Positions 1 to 12,100 of a stretch of 64,000 nt of DNA are shown here, in pieces; positions within the stretch are counted from its first letter, which is position 1; each line of letters begins with the position of its first letter. Source of the DNA: Apostichopus japonicus. Its lineage: Eukaryota; Echinodermata; Holothuroidea; Aspidochirotida; Stichopodidae. The translations under genes and the position numbers were made by a program. The DNA lies in assembly GCF_037975245.1 (NCBI RefSeq), contig NC_092580.1, forward strand, positions 1,158,501 through 1,222,500, given 5' to 3'. Below the pieces are notes generated by a model. The model was given only the letters and a program-made list of their open reading frames with translations. It did not search any database and was not told the DNA's origin.

Positions 1-2049
1 CGATCTTTTACGGTCTCTGAAACTTTAAGTATTAGAATAGAACATAGATTTATATCAACTGCTGTCGTGGCGCGGTTGGTTGCTCTGTACCTCGAGAGCG
101 TGACGTATTTTGGATCGCGGGCTCGAGACCAGGTGGGGGCAGTTTGCTTTTGCCGCGATCTTATACGGTCTCTGAAACTTTAAGTATTAGAAACGAACAT
201 AGATTTATATCAACTGCTGTCGTGGCGCGGTTGGTTGCTCTGTACCTCGAGAGCGTGACGTATTTTGGATCGCGGGCTCGAGACCAGGTGGGGGCAGTTT
301 GCTTTTGCCGCGATCTTATACGGTCTCTGGGAACTTTAAGTATTAGAAACGAACATAGATTTATATCAACTGCTGTCGTGGCGCGGTTGCTTGCTCTGTA
401 CCTCGAGAGCGTGACGTATTTTGGATCGCGGGCTCGAGACAAGGTGGGGGCAGTTTGCTTTTGCCGCGATCTCATACGGTCTCTGTGAACTTTAAGTATT
501 AGAAACGAACATAGATTTATATCAACTGCTGTCGTGGCGCGCTTGGTTGCTCTGTACCTCGAGAGCGTGACGATTTTTTGATCGCGGGCTCGAGACCAGG
601 TGGGGGCAGTTTGCTTTTGCCGCGATCTTATACGGTCTCTGGGAACTTTAAGTATTAGAAACGAACATAGATTTTTATCAACTGCTGTCGTGGCGCGGTT
701 GGTTGCTCTGTACCTCGAGAGCGTGACGTATTTTTGATCGCGGGCTCGAGACCAGGTGGGGGCAGTTTGCTTTTGCCGGGATCTTATACGGTCTCTGGAA
801 CTTTAAGTATTAGAAACGAACATAGATTTATATCAACTGCTGTCGTGGCGCGGTTGTTTGCTCTGTACCTCGAGAGCGTGACGTATTTTGGATCGCGGGC
901 TCGAGACCAGGTGGGGGCAGTTTGCTTTTGCCGGGATCTTATACGGTCTCTGGAACTTTAAGTATTAGAAACGAACATAGATTTATATCAACTGCTGTCG
1001 TGGCGCGGTTGGTTGCTCTGTACCTCGAGAGCGTTACGTATTTTGGATCGCGGGCTCGAGACCAGGTGGGGGCAGTTTGCTTTTGCCGCGATCTTTTACG
1101 GTCTCTGAAACTTTAAGTATTAGAATAGAACATAGATTTATATCAACTGCTGTCGTGGCGCGGTTGGTTGCTCTGTACCTCGAGAGCGTGACGTATTTTG
1201 GATCGCGGGCTCGAGACCAGGTGGGGGCAGTTTGCTTTTGCCGCGATCTTATACGGTCTCTGGGAACTTTAAGTATTAGAAACGAACATAGAATTATATC
1301 AACTGCTGTCGTGGCGCGGTTGGTTGCTCTGTACCTCGAGAGCGTGACGTATTTTGGATCGCGGGCTCGAGACAAGGTGGGGGCAGTTTGCTTTTGCCGC
1401 GATCTCATACGGTCTCTGTGAACTTTAAGTATTAGAAACGAACATAGATTTATATCAACTGCTGTCGTGGCGCGCTTGGTTGCTCTGTACCTCGAGAGCG
1501 TGACGATTTTTTGATCGCGGGCTCGAGACCAGGTGGGGGCAGTTTGCTTTTGCCGCGATCTTATACGGTCTCTGGGAACTTTAAGTATTAGAAACGAACA
1601 TAGATTTTTATCAACTGCTGTCGTGGCGCGGTTGGTTGCTCTGTACCTCGAGAGCGTGACGTATTTTTGATCGCGGGCTCGAGACCAGGTGGGGGCAGTT
1701 TGCTTTTGCCGGGATCTTATACGGTCTCTGGAACTTTAAGTATTAGAAACGAACATAAATTTATATCAACTGCTGTCGTGGCGCGGTTGTTTGCTCTGTA
1801 CCTCGAGAGCGTGACGTATTTTGGATCGCGGGCTCGAGACCAGGTGGGGGCAGTTTGCTTTTGCCGGGATCTTATACGGTCTCTGGAACTTTAAGTATTA
1901 GAAACGAACATAGATTTATATCAACTGCTGTCGTGGCGCGGTTGGTTGCTCTGTACCTCGAGAGCGTTACGTATTTTGGATCGCGGGCTCGAGACCAGGT
2001 GGGGGCAGTTTGCTTTTGCCGCGATCTTTTACGGTCTCTGAAACTTTAA
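1..2049. repeat. higher-order repeat, 6 units (933 bp), two copies
   Basis: The variant order in bases 1 to about 1,110 recurs 933 bp later. Shared private variants include AGAATAGAACATAG, GACAAGGTGGGGG followed by CTCTGTGAAC, and GACGATTTTTTGATCG. The two copies differ at only a few positions, for example ATAGAATTAT versus ATAGATTTAT near 1,290. Confidence 0.9.
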
Positions 2050-5000
2050 GTATTAGAATAGAACATAGATTTATATCAACTGCTGTCGTGGCGCGGTTGG
2101 TTGCTCTGTACCTCGAGAGCGTGACGTATTTTGGATCGCGGGCTCGAGACCAGGTGGGGGCAGTTTGCTTTTGCCGCGATCTGGTACGGTGTCTGAAACT
2201 TTAAGTATTAGAAACGAACATAGATTTATATCAACTGCTGTCGTGGCGCGGTTGGTTGCTCTGTACCTCGAGAGCGTGACGTATTTTGGATCGCGGGCTC
2301 GAGACCAGGTGGGGGCAGTTTGCTTTTGCCGCGATCTTATACGGTCTCTGGGAACTTTAAGTATTAGAAACGAACATAGATTTATATCAACTGCTGTCGT
2401 GGCGCGGTTGGTTGCTCTGTACCTCGAGAGCGTGACGTATTTTGGATCGCGGGCTCGAGACCAGGTGGGGGCAGTTTGCTTTTGCCGGGATCTTATACGG
2501 TCTCTGGGAACTTTAAGTATTAGAAACGAACATAGATTTATATCAACTGCTGTCGTGGCGCGGTTGGTTGCTCTGTACCTCGAGAGCGTGACGTATTTTG
2601 GATCGCGGGCTCGAGACCAGGTGGGGGCAGTTTGCTTTTGCCGCGATCTCATACGGTCTCTGGGAACTTTAAGTATTAGAAACGAACATAGATTTATATC
2701 AACTGCTGTCGTGGCGCGGTTGGTTGCTCTGTACCTCGAGAGCGTGACGTATTTTGGATCGCGGGCTCGAGACCAGGTGGGGGCAGTTTGCTTTTGCCGC
2801 GATCTGATACGGTCTCTGGGAACTTTAAGTATTAGAAACGAACATAGATTTATATCAACTGCTGTCGTGGCGCGGTTGTTTGCTCTGTACCTCGAGAGCG
2901 TGACGTATTTTGGATCGCGGGCTCGAGACCAGGTGGGTGCAATTTGCTTTTGCCGCGATCTTATACGGTCTCTAAGAACTTTTAGTATTAGAAACGAACA
3001 TAGATTTATATCAACTGCTGTCGTGGTGCGGTTGGTTGCTCTGTACCTCGAGAGCGTGACGTATTTTGGATCGCGGGCTCGAGACCAGGTGGGGGCAGTT
3101 TGCTTTTGCCGCGATCTTATACGGTCTCTAAGAACTTTTAGTATTAGAAACGAACATAGATTTATATCAACTGCTGTCGTGGCGCGGTTGGTTGCTCTGT
3201 ACCTCGAGAGCGTGACGTATTTTGGATCGCGGGCTCGAGACCAGGTGGGGGCAGTTTGCTTTTGCCGGGATCTTATACGGTCTCTTGGAACTTTAAGTAT
3301 TAGGAACGAACATAGATTTATATCAACTGCTGTCGTGGCGCGGTTGGTTGCTCTGTACCTCGAGAGCGTGACGTATTTTGGATCGCGGGCTCGAGACCAG
3401 GTGGGGGCAGTTTGCTTTTGCCGCGATCTGGTACGGTCTCTGAAACTTTAAGTATTAGAAACGAACATAGATTTATATCAACTGCTGTCGTGGCGCGGTT
3501 GGTTGCTCTGTACCTCGAGAGCGTGACGTATTTTGGATCGCGGGCTCGAGACCAGGTGGGGGCAGTTTGCTTTTGCCGCGATCTTATACGGTCTCTGGGA
3601 ACTTTAAGTATTAGAAACGAACATAGATTTATATCAACTGCTGTCGTGGCGCGGTTGGTTGCTCTGTACCTCGAGAGCGTGACGTATTTTGGATCGCGGG
3701 CTCGAGACCAGGTGGGGGCAGTTTGCTTTTGCCGCGATCTTATACGGTCTCTGGGAACTTTAAGTATTAGAAACGAACATAGATTTATATCAACTGCTGT
3801 CGTGGCGCGGTTGGTTGCTCTGTACCTCGAGAGCGTGACGTATTTTGGATCGCGGGCTCGAGACCAGGTGGGGGCAGTTTGCTTTTGCCTCGATCTTATA
3901 CGGTCTCTGGGAACTTTAAGTATTAGAAACGAACATAGATTTATATCAACTGCTGTCGTGGCGCGGTTGCTTGCTCTGTACCTCGAGAGCGTGACGTATT
4001 TTGGATCGCGGGCTCGAGACCAGGTGGGGGCAGTTAGCTTTTTCCGCGATCTTATACGGTCTCTGGAACTTTAAGTATTAGAAACGAACATAGATTTATA
4101 TCAACTGCTGTCGTGGCGCGGTTGGTTGCTCTGTACCTCGAGAGCGTGACGTATTTTGGATCGCGGGCTCGAGACCAGGTGGGGGCAGTTTGCTTTTGCC
4201 GCGATCTCATACGGTCTCTGGGAACTTTAAGTATTAGAAACGAACATAGATTTATATCAACTGCTGTCGTGGCGCGGTTGGTTGCTCTGTACCTCGAGAG
4301 CGTGACGTATTTTGGATCGCGGGCTCGAGACCAGGTGGGGGCAGTTTGCTTTTGCCGCGATCTTTTACGGTCTCTGAAACTTTAAGTATTAGAATAGAAC
4401 ATAGATTTATATCAACTGCTGTCGTGGCGCGGTTGGTTGCTCTGTACCTCGAGAGCGTGACGTATTTTGGATCGCGGGCTCGAGACCAGGTGGGGGCAGT
4501 TTGCTTTTGCCGCGATCTGGTACGGTGTCTGAAACTTTAAGTATTAGAAACGAACATAGATTTATATCAACTGCTGTCGTGGCGCGGTTGGTTGCTCTGT
4601 ACCTCGAGAGCGTGACGTATTTTGGATCGCGGGCTCGAGACCAGGTGGGGGCAGTTTGCTTTTGCCGCGATCTTATACGGTCTCTGGGAACTTTAAGTAT
4701 TAGAAACGAACATAGATTTATATCAACTGCTGTCGTGGCGCGGTTGGTTGCTCTGTACCTCGAGAGCGTGACGTATTTTGGATCGCGGGCTCGAGACCAG
4801 GTGGGGGCAGTTTGCTTTTGCCGGGATCTTATACGGTCTCTGGGAACTTTAAGTATTAGAAACGAACATAGATTTATATCAACTGCTGTCGTGGCGCGGT
4901 TGGTTGCTCTGTACCTCGAGAGCGTGACGTATTTTGGATCGCGGGCTCGAGACCAGGTGGGGGCAGTTTGCTTTTGCCGCGATCTCATACGGTCTCTGGG

Positions 5001-6681
5001 AACTTTAAGTATTAGAAACGAACATAGATTTATATCAACTGCTGTCGTGGCGCGGTTGGTTGCTCTGTACCTCGAGAGCGTGACGTATTTTGGATCGCGG
5101 GCTCGAGACCAGGTGGGGGCAGTTTGCTTTTGCCGCGATCTGATACGGTCTCTGGGAACTTTAAGTATTAGAAACGAACATAGATTTATATCAACTGCTG
5201 TCGTGGCGCGGTTGTTTGCTCTGTACCTCGAGAGCGTGACGTATTTTGGATCGCGGGCTCGAGACCAGGTGGGTGCAATTTGCTTTTGCCGCGATCTTAT
5301 ACGGTCTCTAAGAACTTTTAGTATTAGAAACGAACATAGATTTATATCAACTGCTGTCGTGGTGCGGTTGGTTGCTCTGTACCTCGAGAGCGTGACGTAT
5401 TTTGGATCGCGGGCTCGAGACCAGGTGGGGGCAGTTTGCTTTTGCCGCGATCTTATACGGTCTCTAAGAACTTTTAGTATTAGAAACGAACATAGATTTA
5501 TATCAACTGCTGTCGTGGCGCGGTTGGTTGCTCTGTACCTCGAGAGCGTGACGTATTTTGGATCGCGGGCTCGAGACCAGGTGGGGGCAGTTTGCTTTTG
5601 CCGGGATCTTATACGGTCTCTTGGAACTTTAAGTATTAGGAACGAACATAGATTTATATCAACTGCTGTCGTGGCGCGGTTGGTTGCTCTGTACCTCGAG
5701 AGCGTGACGTATTTTGGATCGCGGGCTCGAGACCAGGTGGGGGCAGTTTGCTTTTGCCGCGATCTGGTACGGTCTCTGAAACTTTAAGTATTAGAAACGA
5801 ACATAGATTTATATCAACTGCTGTCGTGGCGCGGTTGGTTGCTCTGTACCTCGAGAGCGTGACGTATTTTGGATCGCGGGCTCGAGACCAGGTGGGGGCA
5901 GTTTGCTTTTGCCGCGATCTTATACGGTCTCTGGGAACTTTAAGTATTAGAAACGAACATAGATTTATATCAACTGCTGTCGTGGCGCGGTTGGTTGCTC
6001 TGTACCTCGAGAGCGTGACGTATTTTGGATCGCGGGCTCGAGACCAGGTGGGGGCAGTTTGCTTTTGCCGCGATCTTATACGGTCTCTGGGAACTTTAAG
6101 TATTAGAAACGAACATAGATTTATATCAACTGCTGTCGTGGCGCGGTTGGTTGCTCTGTACCTCGAGAGCGTGACGTATTTTGGATCGCGGGCTCGAGAC
6201 CAGGTGGGGGCAGTTTGCTTTTGCCTCGATCTTATACGGTCTCTGGGAACTTTAAGTATTAGAAACGAACATAGATTTATATCAACTGCTGTCGTGGCGC
6301 GGTTGCTTGCTCTGTACCTCGAGAGCGTGACGTATTTTGGATCGCGGGCTCGAGACCAGGTGGGGGCAGTTAGCTTTTTCCGCGATCTTATACGGTCTCT
6401 GGAACTTTAAGTATTAGAAACGAACATAGATTTATATCAACTGCTGTCGTGGCGCGGTTGGTTGCTCTGTACCTCGAGAGCGTGACGTATTTTGGATCGC
6501 GGGCTCGAGACCAGGTGGGGGCAGTTTGCTTTTGCCGCGATCTCATACGGTCTCTGGGAACTTTAAGTATTAGAAACGAACATAGATTTATATCAACTGC
6601 TGTCGTGGCGCGGTTGGTTGCTCTGTACCTCGAGAGCGTGACGTATTTTGGATCGCGGGCTCGAGACCAGGTGGGGGCAGT
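2010..6681. repeat. higher-order repeat, 15 units (2,336 bp), two adjacent copies
   Basis: Bases 2,010-4,345 recur at 4,346-6,681 with the same order of unit variants. Their conceptual frames of 428 and 220 codons are identical between copies. Private markers include GGTGTCTGAAAC, GTGGGTGCAATTTGC, GGTCTCTAAGAACTTTTAG and AGTTAGCTTTTTCCGCG. The near-perfect identity points to a recent duplication by unequal exchange, or to an assembly artefact. Confidence 0.92.
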
Positions 6682-9600
6682 TTGCTTTTGCCGCGATCTC
6701 ATACGGTCTCTGGGAACTTTAAGTATTAGAAACGAACATAGATTTATATCAACTGCTGTCGTGGCGCGGTTGGTTGCTCTGTACCTCGAGAGCGTGACGT
6801 ATTTTGGATCGCGGGCTCGAGACCAAGTGGGGCAGTTTGCTTTTGCCGCGATCTTATACGGCCCCTGGAACTTTAAGTATTAGAAACGAACATATATTTA
6901 TATCAACTGCTGTCGTGGCGCGGTTGGTTGCTCTGTACCTCGAGAGCGTGACGTATTTTGGATCGCGGGCTCGAGACCACGTGGGGGCAGTTTGCTTTTG
7001 CCGCGATCTTATACGGTCTCTGGAACTTTAAGTATTAGAAACGAACATTAGATTTATATCAACTGCTGTCGTGGCGCGGTTGGTTGCTCTGTACCTCGAT
7101 AGCGTGACGTATTTTGGATCGCGGGCTCGAGACCAGGTGGGGGCAGTTTGCTTTTGCCGCGATCTCATACGGTCTCTGGAGTTTTAAGTATTAGAAACGA
7201 ACATAGATTTATATCAACTGCTGTCGTGGCGCGGTTGGTTGCTCTGTACCTCGAGAGCGTGACGTATTTTGGATCGCGGGCTCGAGACCAGGTGGGGGCA
7301 GTTTGCTTTTGCCGGGTTCTTATACGGTCTCTGGGAACTTTAAGTATTAGAAACGAACATAGATTTATATCAACTGCTGTCGTGGCGCGGTTGGTTGCTC
7401 TGTACCTAGAGAGCGTGACGTATTTTGGATCGCGGGCTCGAGACCAGGTGGGGGCAGTTTGCTTTTGCCGCGATCTTATACGGTCTCTGGGAACTTTAAG
7501 TATTAGAAACGAACATAGATTTATATCAACTGCTGTCGTGGCGCGGTTGGTTGCTCTGTACCTCGAGAGCGTAACGATTTTTGGATCGCGGGCTCGAGAC
7601 CAGGTGGGGGCAGTTTGCTTTTGCCGCGATCTTATACGGTCTCTGGGAACTTTAAGTATTAGAAACGAACATAGATTTATATCAACTGCTGTCGTGGCGC
7701 GGTTGGTTGCTCTGTACCTCGAGAGCGTCACGATTTTTGGATCGCGGGCTCGAGACCAGGTGGGGCAGTTTGCTTTTGCCGCGATCTTATACGGTCTCTG
7801 GAACTTTAAGTATTAGAAACGAACATAGATTTATATCAACTGCTGTCGTGGCGCGGTTGGTTGCTCTGTACCTCGAGAGCGTGACGATTTTTGGATCGCG
7901 GGCTCGAGACCAGGTGGGGGCAGTTTGCTTTTGCCGCGATCTCATACGGTCTCTGGGAACTTTAAGTATTAGAAACGAACATAGATTTATATCAACTGCT
8001 GTCGTGGCGCGGTTGGTTGCTCTGTACCTCGAGAGCGTGACGTATTTTGGATCGCGGGCTCGAGACCAGGTGGGGCAGTTACCTTTTGCCGCGATCTTAT
8101 ACGGCCCCTGGAACTTTAAGTATTAGAAACGAACATAGATTTATATCAACTGCTGTCGTGGCGCGGTTGGTTGCTCTGTACCTCGAGAGCGTGACGTATT
8201 TTGGATCGCGGGCTCGAGACCACGTGGTGGCATTTTGCTTTTGCCGCGATCTTATACGGTCTCTGGGAACTTTAAGTATTAGAAACGAACATAGATTTAT
8301 ATCAACTGCTGTCGTGGCGCGGTTGCTTGCTCTGTACCTCGAGAGCGTGACGTATTTTGGATCGCGGGCTCGAGACCAGGTGGGGGCAGTTTGCTTTTGC
8401 CGCGATCTGATACGGTCTCTGGGAACTTTAAGTATTAGAAACGAACATAGATTTATATCAACTGCTGTCGTGGCGCGGTTGTTTGCTCTGTACCTCGAGA
8501 GCGTGACGTATTTTGGATCGCGGGCTCGAGACCAGGTGGGGGCAGTTTGCTTTTGCCGGGATCTTATACGGTCTCTGGAACTTTAAGTATTAGAAACGAA
8601 CATAGATTTATATCAACTGCTGTCGTGGCGCGGTTGGTTGCTCTGTACCTCGAGAGCGTGACGTATTTTGGATCGCGGGCTCGAGACCAGGTGGGGGCAG
8701 TTTGCTTTTGCCGCGATCTGGTACGGTCTCTGGAACTTTAAGTATTAGAAACGAACATAGATTTATATCAACTGCTGTCGTGGCGCGGTTGGTTGCTCTG
8801 TACCTCGAGAGCGTAACGTATTTTGGATCGCGGGCTCGAGACCAGGTGGGGGCAGTTTGCTTTTGCCGGGATCTGATACGGTCTCTGGAACTTTAAGTAT
8901 TAGAAACGAACATAGACTTATATCAACTGTTGTCGTGGCGCGGTTGGTTGCTCTGTACCTCGAGAGCGTGACGTATTTTGGATCGCGGGCTCGAGACCAG
9001 GTGGGGGCAATTTGCTTTTGCCGCGATCTTATACGGTCTCTAAGAACTTTAAGTATTAGAAACGAACATAGATTTATATCAACTGCTGTCGTGGCGCGGT
9101 TGGTTGCTCTGTACCTCGAGAGCGTGACGTATTTTGGATCGCGGGCTCGAGACCAGGTGGGGGCAATTTGCTTTTGCCGCGATCTTATACGGTCTCTAAG
9201 AACTTTAAGTATTAGAAACGAACATAGATTTTTATCAACTGCTGTCGTGGCGCGGTTGCTTGCTCTGTACCTCGAGAGCGTGACGTATTTTGGATCGCGG
9301 GCTCGAGACCAGGTGGGGGCAGTTTGCTTTTGCCGCGATCTCATACGGTCTCTGGGAACTTTAAGTATTAGAAACGAACATAGATTTATATCAACTGCTG
9401 TCGTGGCGCGGTTGGTTGCTCTGTACCTCGAGAGCGTGACGTATTTTGGATCGCGGGCTCGAGACCAGGTGGGGGCAGTTTGCTTTTGCCGCGATCTTAT
9501 ACGGTCTCTGGGAACTTTAAGTATTAGAAACGAACATAGATTTATATCAACTGCTGTCGTGGCGCGGTTGGTTGCTCTGTACCTCGAAAGCGTGACGTAT

Positions 9601-10199
9601 TTTGGATCGCGGGCTCGAGACCAGGTGGGGGCAGTTTGCTTTTGCCGCGATCTCATACGGTCTCTGGGAACTTTAAGTATTAGAAACGAACATAGATTTA
9701 TATCAACTGCTGTCGTGGCGCGGTTGGTTGCTCTGTACCTCGAGAGCGTGACGTATTTTGGATCGCGGGCTCGAGACCAGGTGGGGGCAGTTTGCTTTTG
9801 CCTCGATCTTATACGGTCTCTGGGAACTTTAAGTATTAGAAACGAACATAGATTTATATCAACTGCTGTCGTGGCGCGGTTGGTTGCTCTGTACCTCGAG
9901 AGCGTTACGTATTTTGGATCGCGGGCTAGAGACCAGGTGGGGACAGTTTGCTTTTGCCGCGATCTTATACGGTCTCTGGGAACTTTAAGTATTAGAAACG
10001 AACATAGATTTATATCAACTGCTGTCGTGGCGCGTTTGCTTGCTCTGTACCTCGAGAGCGTGACGTATTTTGGATCGCGGGCTCGAGACCAGGTGGGGGC
10101 AGTTTGCTTTTGCCGGGATCTTATACGGTCTCTGGAACTTTAAGTATTAGAAACGAACATAGATTTATATCAACTGCTGTCGTGGCGCGGTTGGTTGCT

Positions 10200-12100
10200 C
10201 TGTACCTCGAGAGCGTGACGTATATTGGATCGCGGGCTCGAGACCAGGTGGGGGTAATTTGCTTTTGCCGCGATCTTATACGGTCTCTAAGAACTTTAAG
10301 TATTAGAAACGAACATAGATTTATATCAACTGCTGTCGTGGCGCGGTTGGTTGCTCTGTACCTCGAGAGCGTGACGTATTTTGGATCGAGGGCTCGAGAC
10401 CAGGTGGGGGCAGTTTGCTTTTGCCGCGATCTCATACGGTCTCTGGGAACTTTAAGTATTAGAAACGAACATAGATTTATATCAACTGCTGTCGTGGCGC
10501 GGTTGGTTGCTCTGTACCTCGAGAGCGTGACGTATTTTGGATCGCGGGCTCGAGACCAGGTGGGGGCAATTTGCTTTTGCCGCGATCTTATACGGTCTCT
10601 AAGAACTTTAAGTATTAGAAACGAACATAGATTTTTATCAACTGCTGTCGTGGCGCGGTTGCTTGCTCTGTACCTCGAGAGCGTGACGTATTTTGGATCG
10701 CGGGCTCGAGACCAGGTGGGGGCAGTTTGCTTTTGCCGCGATCTCATACGGTCTCTGGGAACTTTAAGTATTAGAAACGAACATAGATTTATATCAACTG
10801 CTGTCGTGGCGCTGTTGGTTGCTCTGTACCTCGAGAGCGTGACGTATTTTGGATCGCGGGCTCGAGACCAGGTGGGGGCAGTTTGCTTTTGCCGCGATCT
10901 CATACGGTCTCTGGGAACTTTAAGTATTAGAAACGAACATAGATTTATATCAACTGCTGTCGTGGCGCGGTTGGTTGCTCTGTACCTCGAAAGCGTGACG
11001 TATTTTGGATCGCGGGCTCGAGACCAGGTGGGGGCAGTTTGCTTTTGCCGCGATCTCATACGGTCTCTGGGAACTTTAAGTATTAGAAACGAACATAGAT
11101 TTATATCAACTGCTGTCGTGGCGCGGTTGGTTGCTCTGTACCTCGAGAGCGTGACGTATATTGGATCGCGGGCTCGAGACCAGGTGGGGGCAATTTGCTT
11201 TTGCCGCGATCTTATACGGTCTCTAAGAACTTTAAGTATTAGAAACGAACATAGATTTATATCAACTGCTGTCGTGGCGCGGTTGGTTGCTCTGTACCTC
11301 GAGAGCGTGACGTATTTTGGATCGCGGGCTCGAGACCAGGTGGGGGCAGTTTGCTTTTGCCGCGATCTCATACGGTCTCTGGGAACTTTAAGTATTAGAA
11401 ACGAACATAGATTTATATCAACTGCTGTCGTGGCGCGGTTGGTTGCTCTGTACCTCGAGAGCGTGACGTATTTTGGATCGCGGGCTCGAGACCAGGTGGG
11501 GGCAATTTGCTTTTGCCGCGATCTTATACGGTCTCTAAGAACTTTAAGTATTAGAAACGAACATAGATTTTTATCAACTGCTGTCGTGGCGCGGTTGCTT
11601 GTTCTGTACCTCGAGAGCGTGACGTATTTTGGATCGCGGGCTCGAGACCAGGTGGGGGCAGTTTGCTTTTGCCGCGATCTCATACGGTCTCTGGGAACTT
11701 TAAGTATTAGAAACGAACATAGATTTATATCAACTGCTGTCGTGGCGCGGTTGTTTGCTCTGTACCTCGAGAGCGTGACGTATTTTGGATCGCGGGCTCG
11801 AGACCAGGTGGGGGCAGTTTGTTGTTGCCGCGATCTCATACGGTCTCTGGGAACTTTAAGTATTAGAAACGAACATAGATTTATATCAACTGCTGTCGTG
11901 GCGCGGTTGGTTGCTCTGTACCTCGAAAGCGTGACGTATTTTGGATCGCGGGCTCGAGACCAGGTGGGGGCAGTTTGCTTTTGCCGCGATCTCATACGGT
12001 CTCTGGGAACTTTAAGTATTAGAAACGAACATAGATTTATATCAACTGCTGTCGTGGCGCGGTTGGTTGCTCTGTACCTCGAGAGCGTGACGTATTTTGG
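10200..12100. repeat. higher-order repeat, 6 units (936 bp), two copies
   Basis: Private variants at 10,222 (GACGTATATTGG), 10,640 (GATTTTTATCAAC with a TTGCTTG box A region) and 10,990 (CTCGAAAGCG) recur 936 bp downstream, at 11,158, about 11,575 and about 11,926. Small differences, such as GCGCTGTTGG at 10,810, show slight divergence after duplication. Confidence 0.85.

Noticed and set aside
2165-3451. Long open frames (up to 740 codons) of 52-residue repeats in the array as protein genes
   Set aside because: The frames exist on both strands of the same DNA, start and stop only according to whether a unit is 155 or 156 bp, and carry no domain or signal. They follow from unit length and lack of stops.
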